In this document: positions 1 to 10,744 of the stretch, piece after piece
Layout of the letters: every line of letters begins with the position of its first letter
How positions within the stretch are numbered: the stretch's first letter is position 1
Assembly: GCA_016714985.1 (NCBI GenBank)
Contig: JADKBS010000036.1
Location: forward strand, 34,835-98,834
Direction of reading: 5' to 3'
Source: Saprospiraceae bacterium
GTDB lineage: Bacteria > Bacteroidota > Bacteroidia > Chitinophagales > Saprospiraceae
Length of the DNA stretch: 64,000 nucleotides
Position numbers and translations under genes: made by a program
The notes under the pieces: generated by a model
What the model was told of the DNA's origin: nothing
What the model saw: the letters and a program-made list of their open reading frames with translations, nothing else
Databases searched by the model: none

Positions 1-3000
1 GTAAATGGTCGTGGCACTCGGCGTGGCCAATGGGTTCACGAGGGTCGGGTCGTTCAGGCTGCCACTCGGCGACCAACTGAAGCTAAGGCCACCGTTCACA
101 CTGCTGCTGCCGCTGCCGTCGAGTTGCACCGTTGCGCCAGCACAACTGCTTATCATGCTGCCCGCATTTGCGTTGGGGTTTTGATGGATGGTGAGGGTCA
201 GTTTGGTGCGGACGGCGCTCAGGCAGCCGCTCGCCGTCACCCTTGTTTCTGCGTAAAAATTGCCAGCGGCAACGGGCGTGTAACTGGTCGTGTTTTGCGC
301 CAGCAAGGTGCCGCCCGTGGCTGCGTCGTACCAGTCTGCCGTATCGCCCGCACCGACGGTCACGTTGAGCGTAGGTATCGGCTCATTGGCACAAATCTCC
401 ACGTCGGGCGTGGCCGCAATGGGCGCATTGACCGCCGGGCAGTTGCAGTTGGGGGCGACCACCGTCAGGCTTGCTTCGCAATTCGTGCCCGAATTGATGG
501 AAGTGATGACGATGTTTTGGCCAGCCGGCACGTCGTTCACCGTCCATGACCCGCCGCCGTTGTTGACGACCGTGCCTGCCGACGCCGTGACTTGGGTGCT
601 GGAGGCCGTCAGGTTTACGGTGTAAAATAGCAGGCTGGCATCGCAAGCCGCCGTCACGCCGCCGATGCTGGGCAATGGGTTAACTATGACGGTCACTTGG
701 TCGGTGTCCGTGCAGTTGTTGCCGTCCGTGACGGTCACGATGTAGGTGGTCGTGCTGGTTGGGAAGGCCGATGGGTTTGCGGCAAACGGCGCACTGAGGG
801 TGGCGCTTGGGCTCCATTGGTAGCCGTTGGGGATATTACCAGCGCCGCCCGTGGCCATCAGTTGCACGGTGTCGCCGAGGCAAATGGCCGTGTCCAAGCC
901 CGCATTGCCGACAGGCGAAAGATAGACGACCATGTTGGCAGTGGCCGAGGCGGTGCAGTTGTTGCCTGCCGTGACGATTACCGTATAAGTGCCTGAATTT
1001 GTGGTGGTTGCGTTGGCGACGGTCGGGCTTTGCAAATTTGAAACAAAACCATTTGGGCCGCTCCAAGCCCAGGTTACGCCCGTGCTGCCCCCGATTTCCG
1101 ATAAAAGGATGTCGCCACCTTGGCAAACTGGGCTGTTGGTGGAAATACTGGCAACGGGCGCTGCATTTACGGAGATCACGACAGCATCCGAGGCGGTGCA
1201 GCCATTGGCGTCGGTGACTAGCACAGTGTAGGTCGTAGCGGTGTTTGGACTGGCAATTGGGTTGGGGATATTCGTTTGGCTCAAACCTTGGCCGGGGCTC
1301 CAGGCGTAGCTGTAGCTGCCGCTGCCGCCCGTTCCGCTTGCCCCCAGCGTGGTGCTCTGTCCGTTGCAAATGGCGGCGTCATTGCCTGCGTTGGCCGTCA
1401 AATCGGAGCTAACGCTGACCGTAGCCGAGCAGGTGTTTTGGTTGCCTTGTCCGTCGTTGACGGTCAGTGTGACGGTGTTGTTGCCGATATTGCTGCAATT
1501 GAAAGTATTGGGCAAAACGCTGACCAAGTTCACCGAACCGCAGTTGTCCGAGCCGTTCAGGAAAACGTCATTTGGGGCAATGTTCGCCGTGCCGCTTGCA
1601 CCCAAGACAACTGCGTGGTTTTTGCAGTTGACGGTGGGCAGTGTAGTGTCCAACAAGTTGGGGTCAGTGGTATCTGTAAAATTGTCGCAGTCGTCGTCCA
1701 CGCCGTTGCAGACTTCCGTTGCGGTCGGGTTTATCTGGCTGTTAGCATCGTTGCAATCGTCATCGTTTGCCACGAACCCGGTTGGCTGGTTGCAAGCTGT
1801 TTGCGACACCGCTGGGTTGCCGAAGCCATCGGCATCGGCATCGGCGTACCAAGTTGCGGCAGCGCCTGTTTCGTCAATATCCCCGTCGCAGTCGTCGTCA
1901 ATGTTGTTGCAAATCTCTGTGACTGAGGGGTTTATGTTGGAGTTGGCGTCGTCACAGTCGCCGTTTACCAAAACGTAGATGCCGACTGGCGGCTGGCAAG
2001 CGTTCACCGCAGCACCTGCTCCAAAATTGTCGCCGTCACCGTCGAGGTAGTAGTCTTGGAAGACGATGCCGTCGTCGTTCGTGCCGTCACAGTCGTTGTC
2101 AAGGCCGTCGCAAAGCTCCGTGGCACCGGGGAAGATGGCAGCGTTGCTGTCGTTGCAATCACCGTTTACCAAAACATAACTGCCAACTGGCGGCTGGCAA
2201 GCGTTCACCGCAGCACCTGCTCCGAAATTGTCGCCGTCGCCGTCGAGGTAGTAGTCTTGGAAGACGATGCCGTCGTCGTTTGTGCCGTCGCAGTCGTTGT
2301 CGAGTCCGTCGCAAAGCTCCATTGCGCCGGGGAAGATGGCGGCATTGGCATCGTTGCAGTCGCCGTTTACCAGCACATAATTCGAGCCGGGCGATTGGCA
2401 AGCGTTCACCGCAGCACCTGCTCCAAAATTGTCGCCGTCGCCGTCGAGGTAGTAGTTCTGGAAGACGATGCCGTCGTCGTTTGTGCCGTCGCAGTCGTTG
2501 TCGAGGCCGTCGCAAAGCTCAGTGGCACCGGGGAAAATGGCGGCGTTTGCGTCATCGCAATCGCCGTTCACCAAAACATAATTGCCGACTGGCGGCTGGC
2601 AGGCGTTCACCGCAGCACCTGCTCCGAAATTGTCGCCGTCGCCGTCGAGGTAGTAGTCTTGGAAGACGATGCCGTCGTCGTTTGTGCCGTCGCAGTCGTT
2701 GTCGAGTCCGTCGCAAAGCTCCATTGCGCCGGGGAAGATGGCGGCATTGGCATCGTTGCAGTCGCCGTTTACCAGCACATAATTCGAGCCGGGCGATTGG
2801 CAAGCGTTCACCGCAGCACCTGCTCCGAAATTGTCGCCGTCACTGTCGAGGTAGTAGTTCTGGAAGGTCAGACCATCGTCAATGCCGTTGGCGCAGTCGT
2901 TGTCAAGGCCGTCGCAAAGCTCCGCTGCACCGGGGAAGATGGCAGCGTTGCTGTCGTTGCAATCGCCGTTCACCAAAACATAACTGCCAACTGGCGGCTG

Positions 3001-6000
3001 GCAAGCGTTCACCGCAGCGCCCGTGCCGAAGCTGTCGCCATCGTTGTCGAGGTAGTAGTCTTGGAAGGTCAGGCCGTCGTCAACGCCGTTGGCGCAGTCG
3101 TTGTCAAGTCCGTCGCAAAGCTCCGTTGCACCGGGGAAGATGGCGGCGTTGGCATCGTTGCAGTCGCCGTTTACCAATAAATAATTCGAGCCGGGAGAAA
3201 GGCAAGCGTTCACCGCAGCACCTGCTCCGAAATTGTCGCCGTCACTGTCGAGGTAGTAGTTCTGGAAGGTCAGACCATCGTCAATGCCGTTGACGCAGTC
3301 GTTGTCAAGGCCGTCGCAAAGCTCCATTGCGCCGGGGAAGATGGCGGCATTGGCATCGTTGCAGTCGCCGTTTACCAGCACATAATTCGAGCCGGGCGGC
3401 TGGCAAGCGTTCACCGCAGCACCTGCTCCGAAATTGTCGCCGTCGCCGTTGAGGTAGTAGTCTTGGAAGACGATGCCGTCGTCGTTTGTGCCGTCGCAGT
3501 CGTTGTCGAGTCCGTCGCAAAGCTCCATTGCGCCGGGGAAGATGGCGGCATTGGCATCGTTGCAGTCGCCATTCACCAAAACATAATTCGAGCCGGGCGA
3601 TTGGCAGTCGTTCACCGCAGCACCTGCTCCAAAATTGTCGCCGTCGCCGTCGAGGTAGTAGTTCTGGAAGACGATGCCGTCGTCGTTTGTGCCGTCGCAG
3701 TCGTTGTCGAGGCCGTCGCAAAGCTCAGTGGCACCGGGGAAGACGGCGGGGTTGGCATCGTTGCAGTCGCCGTTTACCAAAACATAACTACCAACTGGCG
3801 GCTGGCAATCGTTCACCGCAGCGCCTGCACCAAAGCTGTCGCCGTCGCCGTCGAGGTAGTAGTTCTGGAAAACGAGACCATCGTCGTTCGTGCCGTCGCA
3901 GTCGTTATCCAAACCGTCGCAAAGCTCCGTGGCACCGGGGAAGATGGTAACGTTTGAATCGTTGCAATCGCCGTTTACCAAAACATAGCTGCCGACTGGC
4001 GGCTGGCAAGCGTTCACCGCAGCACTTGCGCCGAAGTTGTCGCCGTCGCCGTCAAGGTAGTAGTTCTGGAAAACGAGACCATCGTCTATGCCGTTGGCGC
4101 AGTCATCGTCAATGCTGTTGCAAAGTTCTGACGCTGAGGGATTTATGTTAGGATTTGCGTCGTCGCAGTCGCCGTTTACCAAAACATAACTGCCAACTGG
4201 CGGCTGGCAAGCGTTCACCGCAGCACCTGCGCCGAAGTTGTCGCCGTCGCCGTCAAGGTAGTAGTTCTGGAAGACAAGGCCGTCGTCGTTCGTGCCGTCG
4301 CAGTCGTTGTCGAGGCCATCGCAAAGCTCCGCTGCGCCGGGGAAAATGGCGGCGTTTGCGTCGTCGCAGTCGCCGTTTACCAAAACATAACTACCAACTG
4401 GCGGCTGGCAAGCGTTCACCGCAGCACCTGCGCCGAAGTTGTCGCCGTCGCCGTCAAGGTAGTAGTTCTGGAAGACAAGGCCGTCGTCGTTCGTGCCGTC
4501 GCAATCGTTGTCGAGGCCATCGCAAAGCTCCGCTGCGCCGGGGAAAATGGCGGCGTTTGCGTCGTTGCAGTCGCCGTTGACCAAAACGTAGTTTGCGCCG
4601 GGCGGCTGGCAGGCGTTCACCGCTGCTCCTGCCCCGAAATTGTCGCCGTCGGTGTCGAGGTAGTAGTCTTGGAAGGCCAGGCCGTCGTCAATGCCGTTTG
4701 CGCAGTCGTCGTCAACACCGTTGCAAAGCTCGGTGGCGTCGGGATTGACGGCGGCGTTGGCGTCGTTGCAGTCGGTGCTGTTTGAAACGTAGCCCGTCGG
4801 GGCGGTGCAGGCCATCTGTGAAACGGCGGCGTTGCCGAAGCCGTCGTTATCTAAGTCTTCATAATAGGTATTGGCCGCCGTCCCCGTCCCTTGAATAATG
4901 AAATTATATGGGTTTTCATCGCAGTCGTTGGAAGCAATATTAAGCGTGGCAGCCAAGGCTCCACTTGTGCTGGGGTCGAAAGTAACGGTGACCAAGACCG
5001 AATCACCGGGCGGAATAGAGTCTGGTAGCACAATGCCGCTGAAAGTGAAATCGCTTGAAAAAGCGCCCGTTATCGTAATGCCATTGGTTGGTATTATCAG
5101 GGTATCTGTCCCTTCGTTTTTGATGGTGAAAATGCGCTCCAAGGTACTGCCCAATTCACATGTTTCACCAAAATCGGTATGGTCGGTGGCGCTGGGCGAG
5201 GTGTCCCCGTCGGCGATGCTGGCTCCATTTCCTTTTGGGTTTATTTCAGGGAAAACAATTGGTAGCACACAGCTATTGCCGCTAGTGACTCCGCCTGGTG
5301 CTACCCAGTTGGAATTGCCTCCAGTGAGGCCGAAATTGATCAGCGTTCCGTTATTGCCGTTGGCGGTGGCATCTGTAAGTGTTGTCAAACCTGCATTGTT
5401 GCCGGAGGCAACGCCTTGGTTGAATTTATAATAGGCCATCATGCCGGGTTCTGGACTGGCAAACTCGCAATTGTAGAGCTGCTTTATTTCCTCACAGGTT
5501 CGCTCTACATTCCAGAGCCGCACCTCGTCCAAGCTGCCGGGATAATAGTACTGTATTGCCCGGGTATCGGCCATCAAGCGAAGGACAGCGGACGTGGGCG
5601 TGAACGTGACACCGGCAAGGCTGGTTTCTGCTGCTAATGCACCGTTCAGGTACAATTTCATGGCACCACCTGCTTTTGCAGTGAGTGCGACATGCTGCCA
5701 AGCATTGGCTGTCAGTGGTGTTGATAACTCCTTGAAGCCGCTGCTGGTATGGATATAGTGATAACCTATGCCCCCAAGCACTTCTACCACAAAGTAGGCA
5801 TTGTTTGCTGATGGCCTTTTTGAAATAATGTCGGAAATGGGCGTTGATGCACTTGCCGCTTTCACCCAATATTCAAGCGTAAACTCCCCAGTGGTGGTGT
5901 AGCTGTTCAACGAGGGTGAGTCGGACACTTCCACATAATCGTTTGTACCATCAAATGCCAGCGCAGCACCAGCAGGTGCAGGCGAAGCCGCCGTGCCCGT

Positions 6001-6354
6001 AATGGCGAAGGTATAGGGGTTTTCGTCCAGGTCGTCGTTGGCGATGCTCACCGAGGCATTGAAACTGGCCGCCGTTGCTGGGTCGAAAGTGACGGTAAAC
6101 TCGGCGAACTCGAAGGGCGCTACCGGGCTGGGCGGGTCGAGCGCACCGAGCATGAAGGCAGCTGCTCCCGTTCCAGTCAGGTTGATGCCCGTTACATTGA
6201 GCAGTTCGTCGCCATTGTTTTGGATGGTAAACGTGCGCACCACGGGCGCATCGCCGAGGGTGATGCTGCCGAAGTCTGTGTGGTCCGCCGTGCTGGGGGT
6301 GTTGTCGCCGTCAGCGATGTCCATGCCGTTGCCTTGCAGGTTTATTTCAGGGAA
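1..6354 (-). CDS. Giant MopE-repeat surface protein, main part (3' end beyond window)
   Basis: This frame is open from about 6354 to the left edge with no stop and continues the signal-peptide segment at 6342-6812 after a one-base shift. In protein order it reads: a choice-of-anchor D domain (about 6350-6000), a LamG/concanavalin-like domain (about 5975-5430, with FDGTNDYVEV and a YYKFNQG near its end), a second choice-of-anchor D domain (about 5250-4880), MopE/thrombospondin-3-like repeats (about 4860-1640), a hyalin-repeat-like domain (about 1640-1450), then PKD/Ig-like domains with CxG and GTYTV motifs to position 1. The MopE units carry the DCNDANAAI...DNDCDG metal-binding motif. The design is that of a secreted or cell-surface adhesin; a T9SS C-terminal domain would be expected to the left but is outside the window. 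Last gene of the likely barrel/giant operon. Confidence 0.8.
1860..4790 (-). repeat. 14-unit tandem array, exact 201-bp period, coding for MopE-type metal-binding repeats
   Basis: The anchor word gttcaccgc recurs at 2002, 2203, 2404, 2605, 2806, 3007, 3208, 3409, 3610, 3811, 4012, 4213, 4414 and 4615, exactly 201 bp apart every time, with more degenerate units at both ends. Each unit encodes 67 residues with four Cys (ACQPP, DCNDAN, LCDG, DNDCDG) and an Asp-rich calcium-type loop DGDGDNFG. The units differ mainly at a few positions (for example GSYVLVNG versus SNYVLVNG), which suggests recent amplification or gene conversion. No indel interrupts the array. Confidence 0.93.
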
Positions 6355-6812
6355 AAGGGGTGGGGGGGCGCCGTCACCTCCGCTCGGAGGCCGAAAGTGA
6401 AAGGACTGTTTGGGTCATTGCTTTCGATGGTTACTGTGGCGTCATAGATGCCAACCGGGGCAGTGGAAAAGCTAAAGGTCACCGCAAGCGTGGTTGGCAA
6501 AAAGGGGGGCAATGGGCCAGACGGCACGAAATCAACCGCAAAATTCACCCCAGGGGTGACGGTGACATTGGTGATATTTAAATCAAATATTCCCTGATTT
6601 TGTATGGTAAAAACATGCTCAAAATCAGGGCTTCCCACTGGCATTGCACCAAAATCGGTCATTTGGGTCGTGGAGGCCGGGTCTCCGTTGAATATTTCAA
6701 CCAAAAAAGCATTATCGGCAAAAACGTGTACCTCCCCTTGCGCCCACGTTTTGCCGAAGGCGAAAAGCATTAACCAAGCTGATATAAAAGCGATTTTTTT
6801 CATGTTCTTCAC
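6342..6812 (-). CDS. N-terminal segment of the giant MopE-repeat protein (signal peptide + first choice-of-anchor D domain)
   Basis: The segment opens with GTG at 6812 or, more likely, ATG at 6803, giving MKKIAFISAWLMLFAFG followed by a TWAQ cleavage site, a clear Sec signal peptide. Residues about 30-150 form an ASH/choice-of-anchor D Ig-like domain (TDFGAMPVGS, FTIQNQG). It ends at a stop at 6342 just after a run of seven G and a GGGGAAAA stretch (6353-6368, plus strand). Re-reading one base there restores the frame into FPEINLQGNGMDIADGD, the standard linker before the next choice-of-anchor D domain, so the two segments are one gene. The preceding gene ends 14 bp upstream. Either a sequencing deletion in the homopolymer or a true frameshift explains the break. 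Confidence 0.8.
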   Translation of the reverse strand: MKNMKKIAFISAWLMLFAFGKTWAQGEVHVFADNAFLVEIFNGDPASTTQMTDFGAMPVGSPDFEHVFTIQNQGIFDLNITNVTVTPGVNFAVDFVPSGPLPPFLPTTLAVTFSFSTAPVGIYDATVTIESNDPNSPFTFGLRAEVTAPPHPFSLK

Positions 6813-6826
6813 AATAAGTGGGATTA

Positions 6827-9800
6827 TTATAGCCCAGTTCCTTGAATGGTGAATTGATAGTTGCCCTCGTTGGCATCGTTGTTCTCCACCGTGATGATGG
6901 CCTTCTTCAGGCCAAGGGTCTTGGGCCGGAATTCGATGGTGAAAGTCTCGGTGCCGTCGCCCGGTTTTACCGCAGCTGGAGGCTCAGTCACCACTTTGAA
7001 TTCCGATGCATGGGGCCCACTGATGGCGATCCTTGGCCTGCCAGTCAGGTTAAGGGCCCGGTCGCCTTGGTTTTGGATGACGAATCGCTTGATATTGGCC
7101 GACCGAGTGGCGATACTGCCGAAATCGGTTCCATTTTCCAAGCTCGCCGTTGTGGCGCCGTTGGCAATCAGTGCTTCGGTTTCCCCAAACATGCTCACTT
7201 CAGGCCCTGCTCCCACGCCTTGTATATTGAACACGAAAGGGTTCTCATCATCTTCGTCGCTGAGGATGGTGACCTTGGCATTGTGAACGCCAGTTTCAAG
7301 CGGCAAAAAGGTGATGAACAATGACAAGTCGGCGCTAGCGGCAAGCGTCCCATTTTTAGGCATCACAAAATTGGTGATGGAAAATGCAGGGTCTCCCTTG
7401 AGCGTAGGCGTTCCGTTCAGGCGCAAGGGGTCAACCCCGATATTTTTTACCATAAAAATACGGGTCGCCTTCACGCCCGTGCTCACGCCACCAAAGTCAG
7501 TGTTGTCGTCGGGATTTGGCGAAGCGTCGAGGTTCAGGATGGCAAGGCCGTTGCCCTGCACGTCGAGTTCGGGTTTGCGGGTGCCAATTCCTTTAATAGA
7601 AAAACTTTGTGGTTTCTCCCCGGCAATGCGCACGGTGGCGCTGAACTCGCCCTCTTTTTTGGGCCTGAACTCAATGGTAAAAACCTCCGAATTACCGTAG
7701 CCCCTGACCTTCGTCCTTGGCTGAACGATGGCCCATGCCTCCAATTTTTCACCCTCCAAGGTCACTGGCTGGCCGGGAAGGGTGAAATCCACCTCACCCG
7801 TGTTTTGAATGGAAAAAATATGCGCAGCCACACTGCCCGTGCCTACTTTTCCAAAGTCGGTATCGTCCTCCAAAGTGGGCGAATCGTCGGCATTGGCGAT
7901 GGTGCGTCCCCGGCCCCGAAGCACCAGCCGGGCAGGTGCCGTGCCTGCTGCCTGCTCGGCTTGGATGTCGTTTTGGCCTTTGGTCAGCACTGATTTCACA
8001 GGGCTGCGCTGCCCCAATTCGCCCGACTCCACATAATGCACCTGTACGGCATAGTTGTAAATGACGCCGTTCAATGCCTCCATGTCCGTGTAGTCCTGTT
8101 GGTTGCTCGGCACGGTGGTCAGCAGTTCGGGGTTGTCGTTGCCGGATGAGCGGTAAATGAGGAACTCGTATGCTCCTGCTGGTAACTGATTGCCCACGGG
8201 CAGCTCGAACTCCCAACTCAATTGCACTGCAGCCAATTCCGGTTCTGACTGCGCCACCCGCAGGTTTTTCACGGCAGCCGAAGCGGATTGGAACTGCATT
8301 TTGATAGCGACCACATTGCTCGTATCGCTCTGGTTGCCCGAATCGTCAAAGGCGATGAGGGCATATTGGTAGCTCCAGTCGAGCAGGCAGGCGGAGTCGG
8401 CGTAGGCGGTGGTTTCGGCTGCGAGGCTGTCCAACATCGCCCAGCCCGGTGAGTTGGCGACCACTTCTTTGCGCAGCAAAAGGTACTGTCGGCAGTCCTC
8501 GCTGGTGCTTGGTGTCCATTTCAGTTTCACAATGCCGCCATCTTGCTTCGCAAGCTCCATGAACGGCGGGATGGGGGGCACTTTGTCAGGTCGTTTCAGC
8601 GCCAACACCTTGGACGGCAGGCTGCGGTTGGCGGCCCTGTCTTGGGCACTCACCACGAAGTAGGCCGTTCGGTTGAGGCTTTCGTCCTTCACCTTCCATT
8701 CAAAAGCATTGGCCAGCATCGGCTCGGTGTTCAGGATGGAAAACTCGTGGTCGGGGTTGTTGGCGAAATAGACCCAGTAGCCCGCCACGTCCTTGGAAAC
8801 GGAGTGTTCCCACACGAGCCAGACCGTCCCATCTTCGTCAATGCGGCCAGCGACCCTTGCGGGCGGCTCCGGCGACACGAGGTCTGGCACGGTCATGTAG
8901 CGGTTGAGCGACAGGGTCTTGTTCCAGTTTTTGTCAATGGATTGCAACCAAATAAAATGCGAGCGGTCGCCGACCAGCAGGCTGTCTGGCTTCCAGATGA
9001 ACTCACGGGTGTCCTTGCCGAGGACGGCCAGCGTGTCGAAAGGCCCAGCGTCGTCAGCGCTCAACAGCAGGTTAAACTGCTTGAAATCTGCGGGTAGCGG
9101 CTCCATTTCCCAGCGGATGGTGGCCATGTTGGTGGTGTCGTTGTAATTGGCGAAGATGATGTTCGCCTGCGGCGGCGGCGTCAGGTCAACGGCCTTGGCC
9201 TTCACTTCCTCCCAACTGCTCCACTCGGCGAAGGAGTTGAGGCCCCGGAGGCGGTAGCGGAATTCCTGGTTGTTCTGCGCCACGGAGTCCCGGTAGCTGA
9301 AATTGGGCAATTTCTCGCCGTCCATTTCCATGAAAACCAGTGGCTCGGCAGTGAGCGGCTTCCATGTTTTGCCTTTGTCGTCGCTGCGCTCCAATTCGTA
9401 GGCTGAAAACTGCTGCTCGTTCAGCCCCTTGTCCCAATGGAGATTGATGACCAAATCGCCTGGCTCGCCCTGCTGGAACTTGACGGGGCCGCCCTCCTGT
9501 TTCCGCTCGTTTTTCAAGCTCACATAGCCCTGGCTGAACAGGAAGGGGTTGGCCATCGAGATGACCGAATAGACGTAGTGTTTGCCCGGCTGCACGTCCT
9601 TGTCCACGTAGCGGAAGCCGAGCACATCGGCGGCGGACTTGCTTTTTTCGGCAGCAAACAGCGCCATGCCGTGCAGCGTCTCGAAGGCGTCGGCCTGTGC
9701 GCTCATCGTGCCTTCGATGGCGATTTCGTTGTACAGTAGGGACACTGCCAGCGTCAGCATACTGTCGCTGCCGATTTTGGCGTCGAGGGCAAATGCCTCG

Positions 9801-10657
9801 GCCTGCGGCATGGGCTTGATGACGCCGAGCGTATCCATGTCCTCGAAAAAGGTATTCACGCCGGGGTCTTCGTCGCTGACGTGGCGAAGCAGCAAGTAGC
9901 CGCTCTCATTTGACGCTTTCCAAAGCCGTGGCACGTTGGGTGCCCAGCGCACTACGATGCTGTCGCCGTAGGCTTTGCCGATGGCAAACACCTGTGGGAA
10001 GTCTTGCAGGGGCGGCTTCGGCAACATATCGGAGAGCGACTTGTCTTCCAGGAACTTGAAAACTGGCTTGAAGCCGGGTGGGTCGGTGACGGTCTGGGGT
10101 TCGCCCGTGGGCAAAATGACGCTGCCGGACTTGAAATCGCTGCGGTCGGTGACGGTGTAGCTATAGGCTTTTCCCGGCTGCGCTGTACTGTCCACCAGCC
10201 CCAGGCCGCAGGCGGCGGCGATGGCGGGGCGGTTCAGCACCTCGTTCATCACGTAGCTCCAGCGCATGGCGTCAGGGTCGAGCAGCGACTTGTCGCCGAA
10301 CTGGAACGAGGCATCGTAGAGCAGCGCCCCGACGGCTTCCATCAACCCGTCCTCCTCGTTTTTTTGCTGCGCAAACCAGGCACTGTCCCTCGGCACGAGC
10401 CGGGCGGACAGCAGGGCACTGGTGCTGGGAATGTCTCGGCCCAGCGAGTCCAGTTCCATCCGGTCCACTTGGTAGCCGGGGGCGATGTTCCCTGCCCAAG
10501 CAGCGGGCTTGAGTGGGAAGAACGCCAGTTCCACCGCCTTGCCCGTGTAGGTGGCTTGGAGGAAAAGGCTGTCTTGTGCCGTTGTTGCGCCAGCAAAGGC
10601 GAACAGCAAGAAAAGGTTGGCCAGCCTGTATTTAATCATCGCACTTTTCATTTGCAT
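6827..10657 (-). CDS. Secreted fibronectin III / choice-of-anchor D protein, 1276 aa
   Basis: Intact ORF. The N-terminus carries a Sec signal peptide (ANLFLLFAFAGATTAQ); possible starts are the Met codons at residues 1, 3 and 7. Residues about 30-400 form an N-terminal region with two FN3-like beta-sandwich stretches (YSYTVTD, YVYSVISMANPF). Residues about 400-900 hold four or five further FN3 domains (YELERSDDKGKTW, YWVYFANN, YQYALIAFDDSGN). The last 350 residues are three choice-of-anchor D/ASH domains, each introduced by DDxTDFGxV (TDFGKVGTGS, TDFGGVSTGV, TDFGSIATRS). There is no T9SS sorting domain; the protein ends in FTIQGTGL. It lies 87 bp after the giant gene and 14 bp before the MopE gene, so all three are probably cotranscribed. 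Role inferred: extracellular structural or adhesive partner of the two giants. Confidence 0.85.
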   Translation of the reverse strand: MQMKSAMIKYRLANLFLLFAFAGATTAQDSLFLQATYTGKAVELAFFPLKPAAWAGNIAPGYQVDRMELDSLGRDIPSTSALLSARLVPRDSAWFAQQKNEEDGLMEAVGALLYDASFQFGDKSLLDPDAMRWSYVMNEVLNRPAIAAACGLGLVDSTAQPGKAYSYTVTDRSDFKSGSVILPTGEPQTVTDPPGFKPVFKFLEDKSLSDMLPKPPLQDFPQVFAIGKAYGDSIVVRWAPNVPRLWKASNESGYLLLRHVSDEDPGVNTFFEDMDTLGVIKPMPQAEAFALDAKIGSDSMLTLAVSLLYNEIAIEGTMSAQADAFETLHGMALFAAEKSKSAADVLGFRYVDKDVQPGKHYVYSVISMANPFLFSQGYVSLKNERKQEGGPVKFQQGEPGDLVINLHWDKGLNEQQFSAYELERSDDKGKTWKPLTAEPLVFMEMDGEKLPNFSYRDSVAQNNQEFRYRLRGLNSFAEWSSWEEVKAKAVDLTPPPQANIIFANYNDTTNMATIRWEMEPLPADFKQFNLLLSADDAGPFDTLAVLGKDTREFIWKPDSLLVGDRSHFIWLQSIDKNWNKTLSLNRYMTVPDLVSPEPPARVAGRIDEDGTVWLVWEHSVSKDVAGYWVYFANNPDHEFSILNTEPMLANAFEWKVKDESLNRTAYFVVSAQDRAANRSLPSKVLALKRPDKVPPIPPFMELAKQDGGIVKLKWTPSTSEDCRQYLLLRKEVVANSPGWAMLDSLAAETTAYADSACLLDWSYQYALIAFDDSGNQSDTSNVVAIKMQFQSASAAVKNLRVAQSEPELAAVQLSWEFELPVGNQLPAGAYEFLIYRSSGNDNPELLTTVPSNQQDYTDMEALNGVIYNYAVQVHYVESGELGQRSPVKSVLTKGQNDIQAEQAAGTAPARLVLRGRGRTIANADDSPTLEDDTDFGKVGTGSVAAHIFSIQNTGEVDFTLPGQPVTLEGEKLEAWAIVQPRTKVRGYGNSEVFTIEFRPKKEGEFSATVRIAGEKPQSFSIKGIGTRKPELDVQGNGLAILNLDASPNPDDNTDFGGVSTGVKATRIFMVKNIGVDPLRLNGTPTLKGDPAFSITNFVMPKNGTLAASADLSLFITFLPLETGVHNAKVTILSDEDDENPFVFNIQGVGAGPEVSMFGETEALIANGATTASLENGTDFGSIATRSANIKRFVIQNQGDRALNLTGRPRIAISGPHASEFKVVTEPPAAVKPGDGTETFTIEFRPKTLGLKKAIITVENNDANEGNYQFTIQGTGL

Positions 10658-10744
10658 TGTCGGTTATTGCGCACCGAAGTTTTGACTTGAACCCATTCTC
10701 CTCACCCCCCCCTCTCATAGCAAGCGGGTGACAGGGTTGATATA

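Noticed and set aside
2056..3180. Long plus-strand ORF (374 codons) rich in VVVE/VVVC repeats, and a 337-codon Arg-rich one over the same bases
   Set aside because: They are the antisense readings of the 201-bp MopE repeat; composition is absurd for a protein and the minus frame has clear domain motifs.
1860..4790. CRISPR array suspected from evenly spaced repeats
   Set aside because: Period of 201 bp is far too long, spacers are not unique, and the whole unit is coding in one frame.
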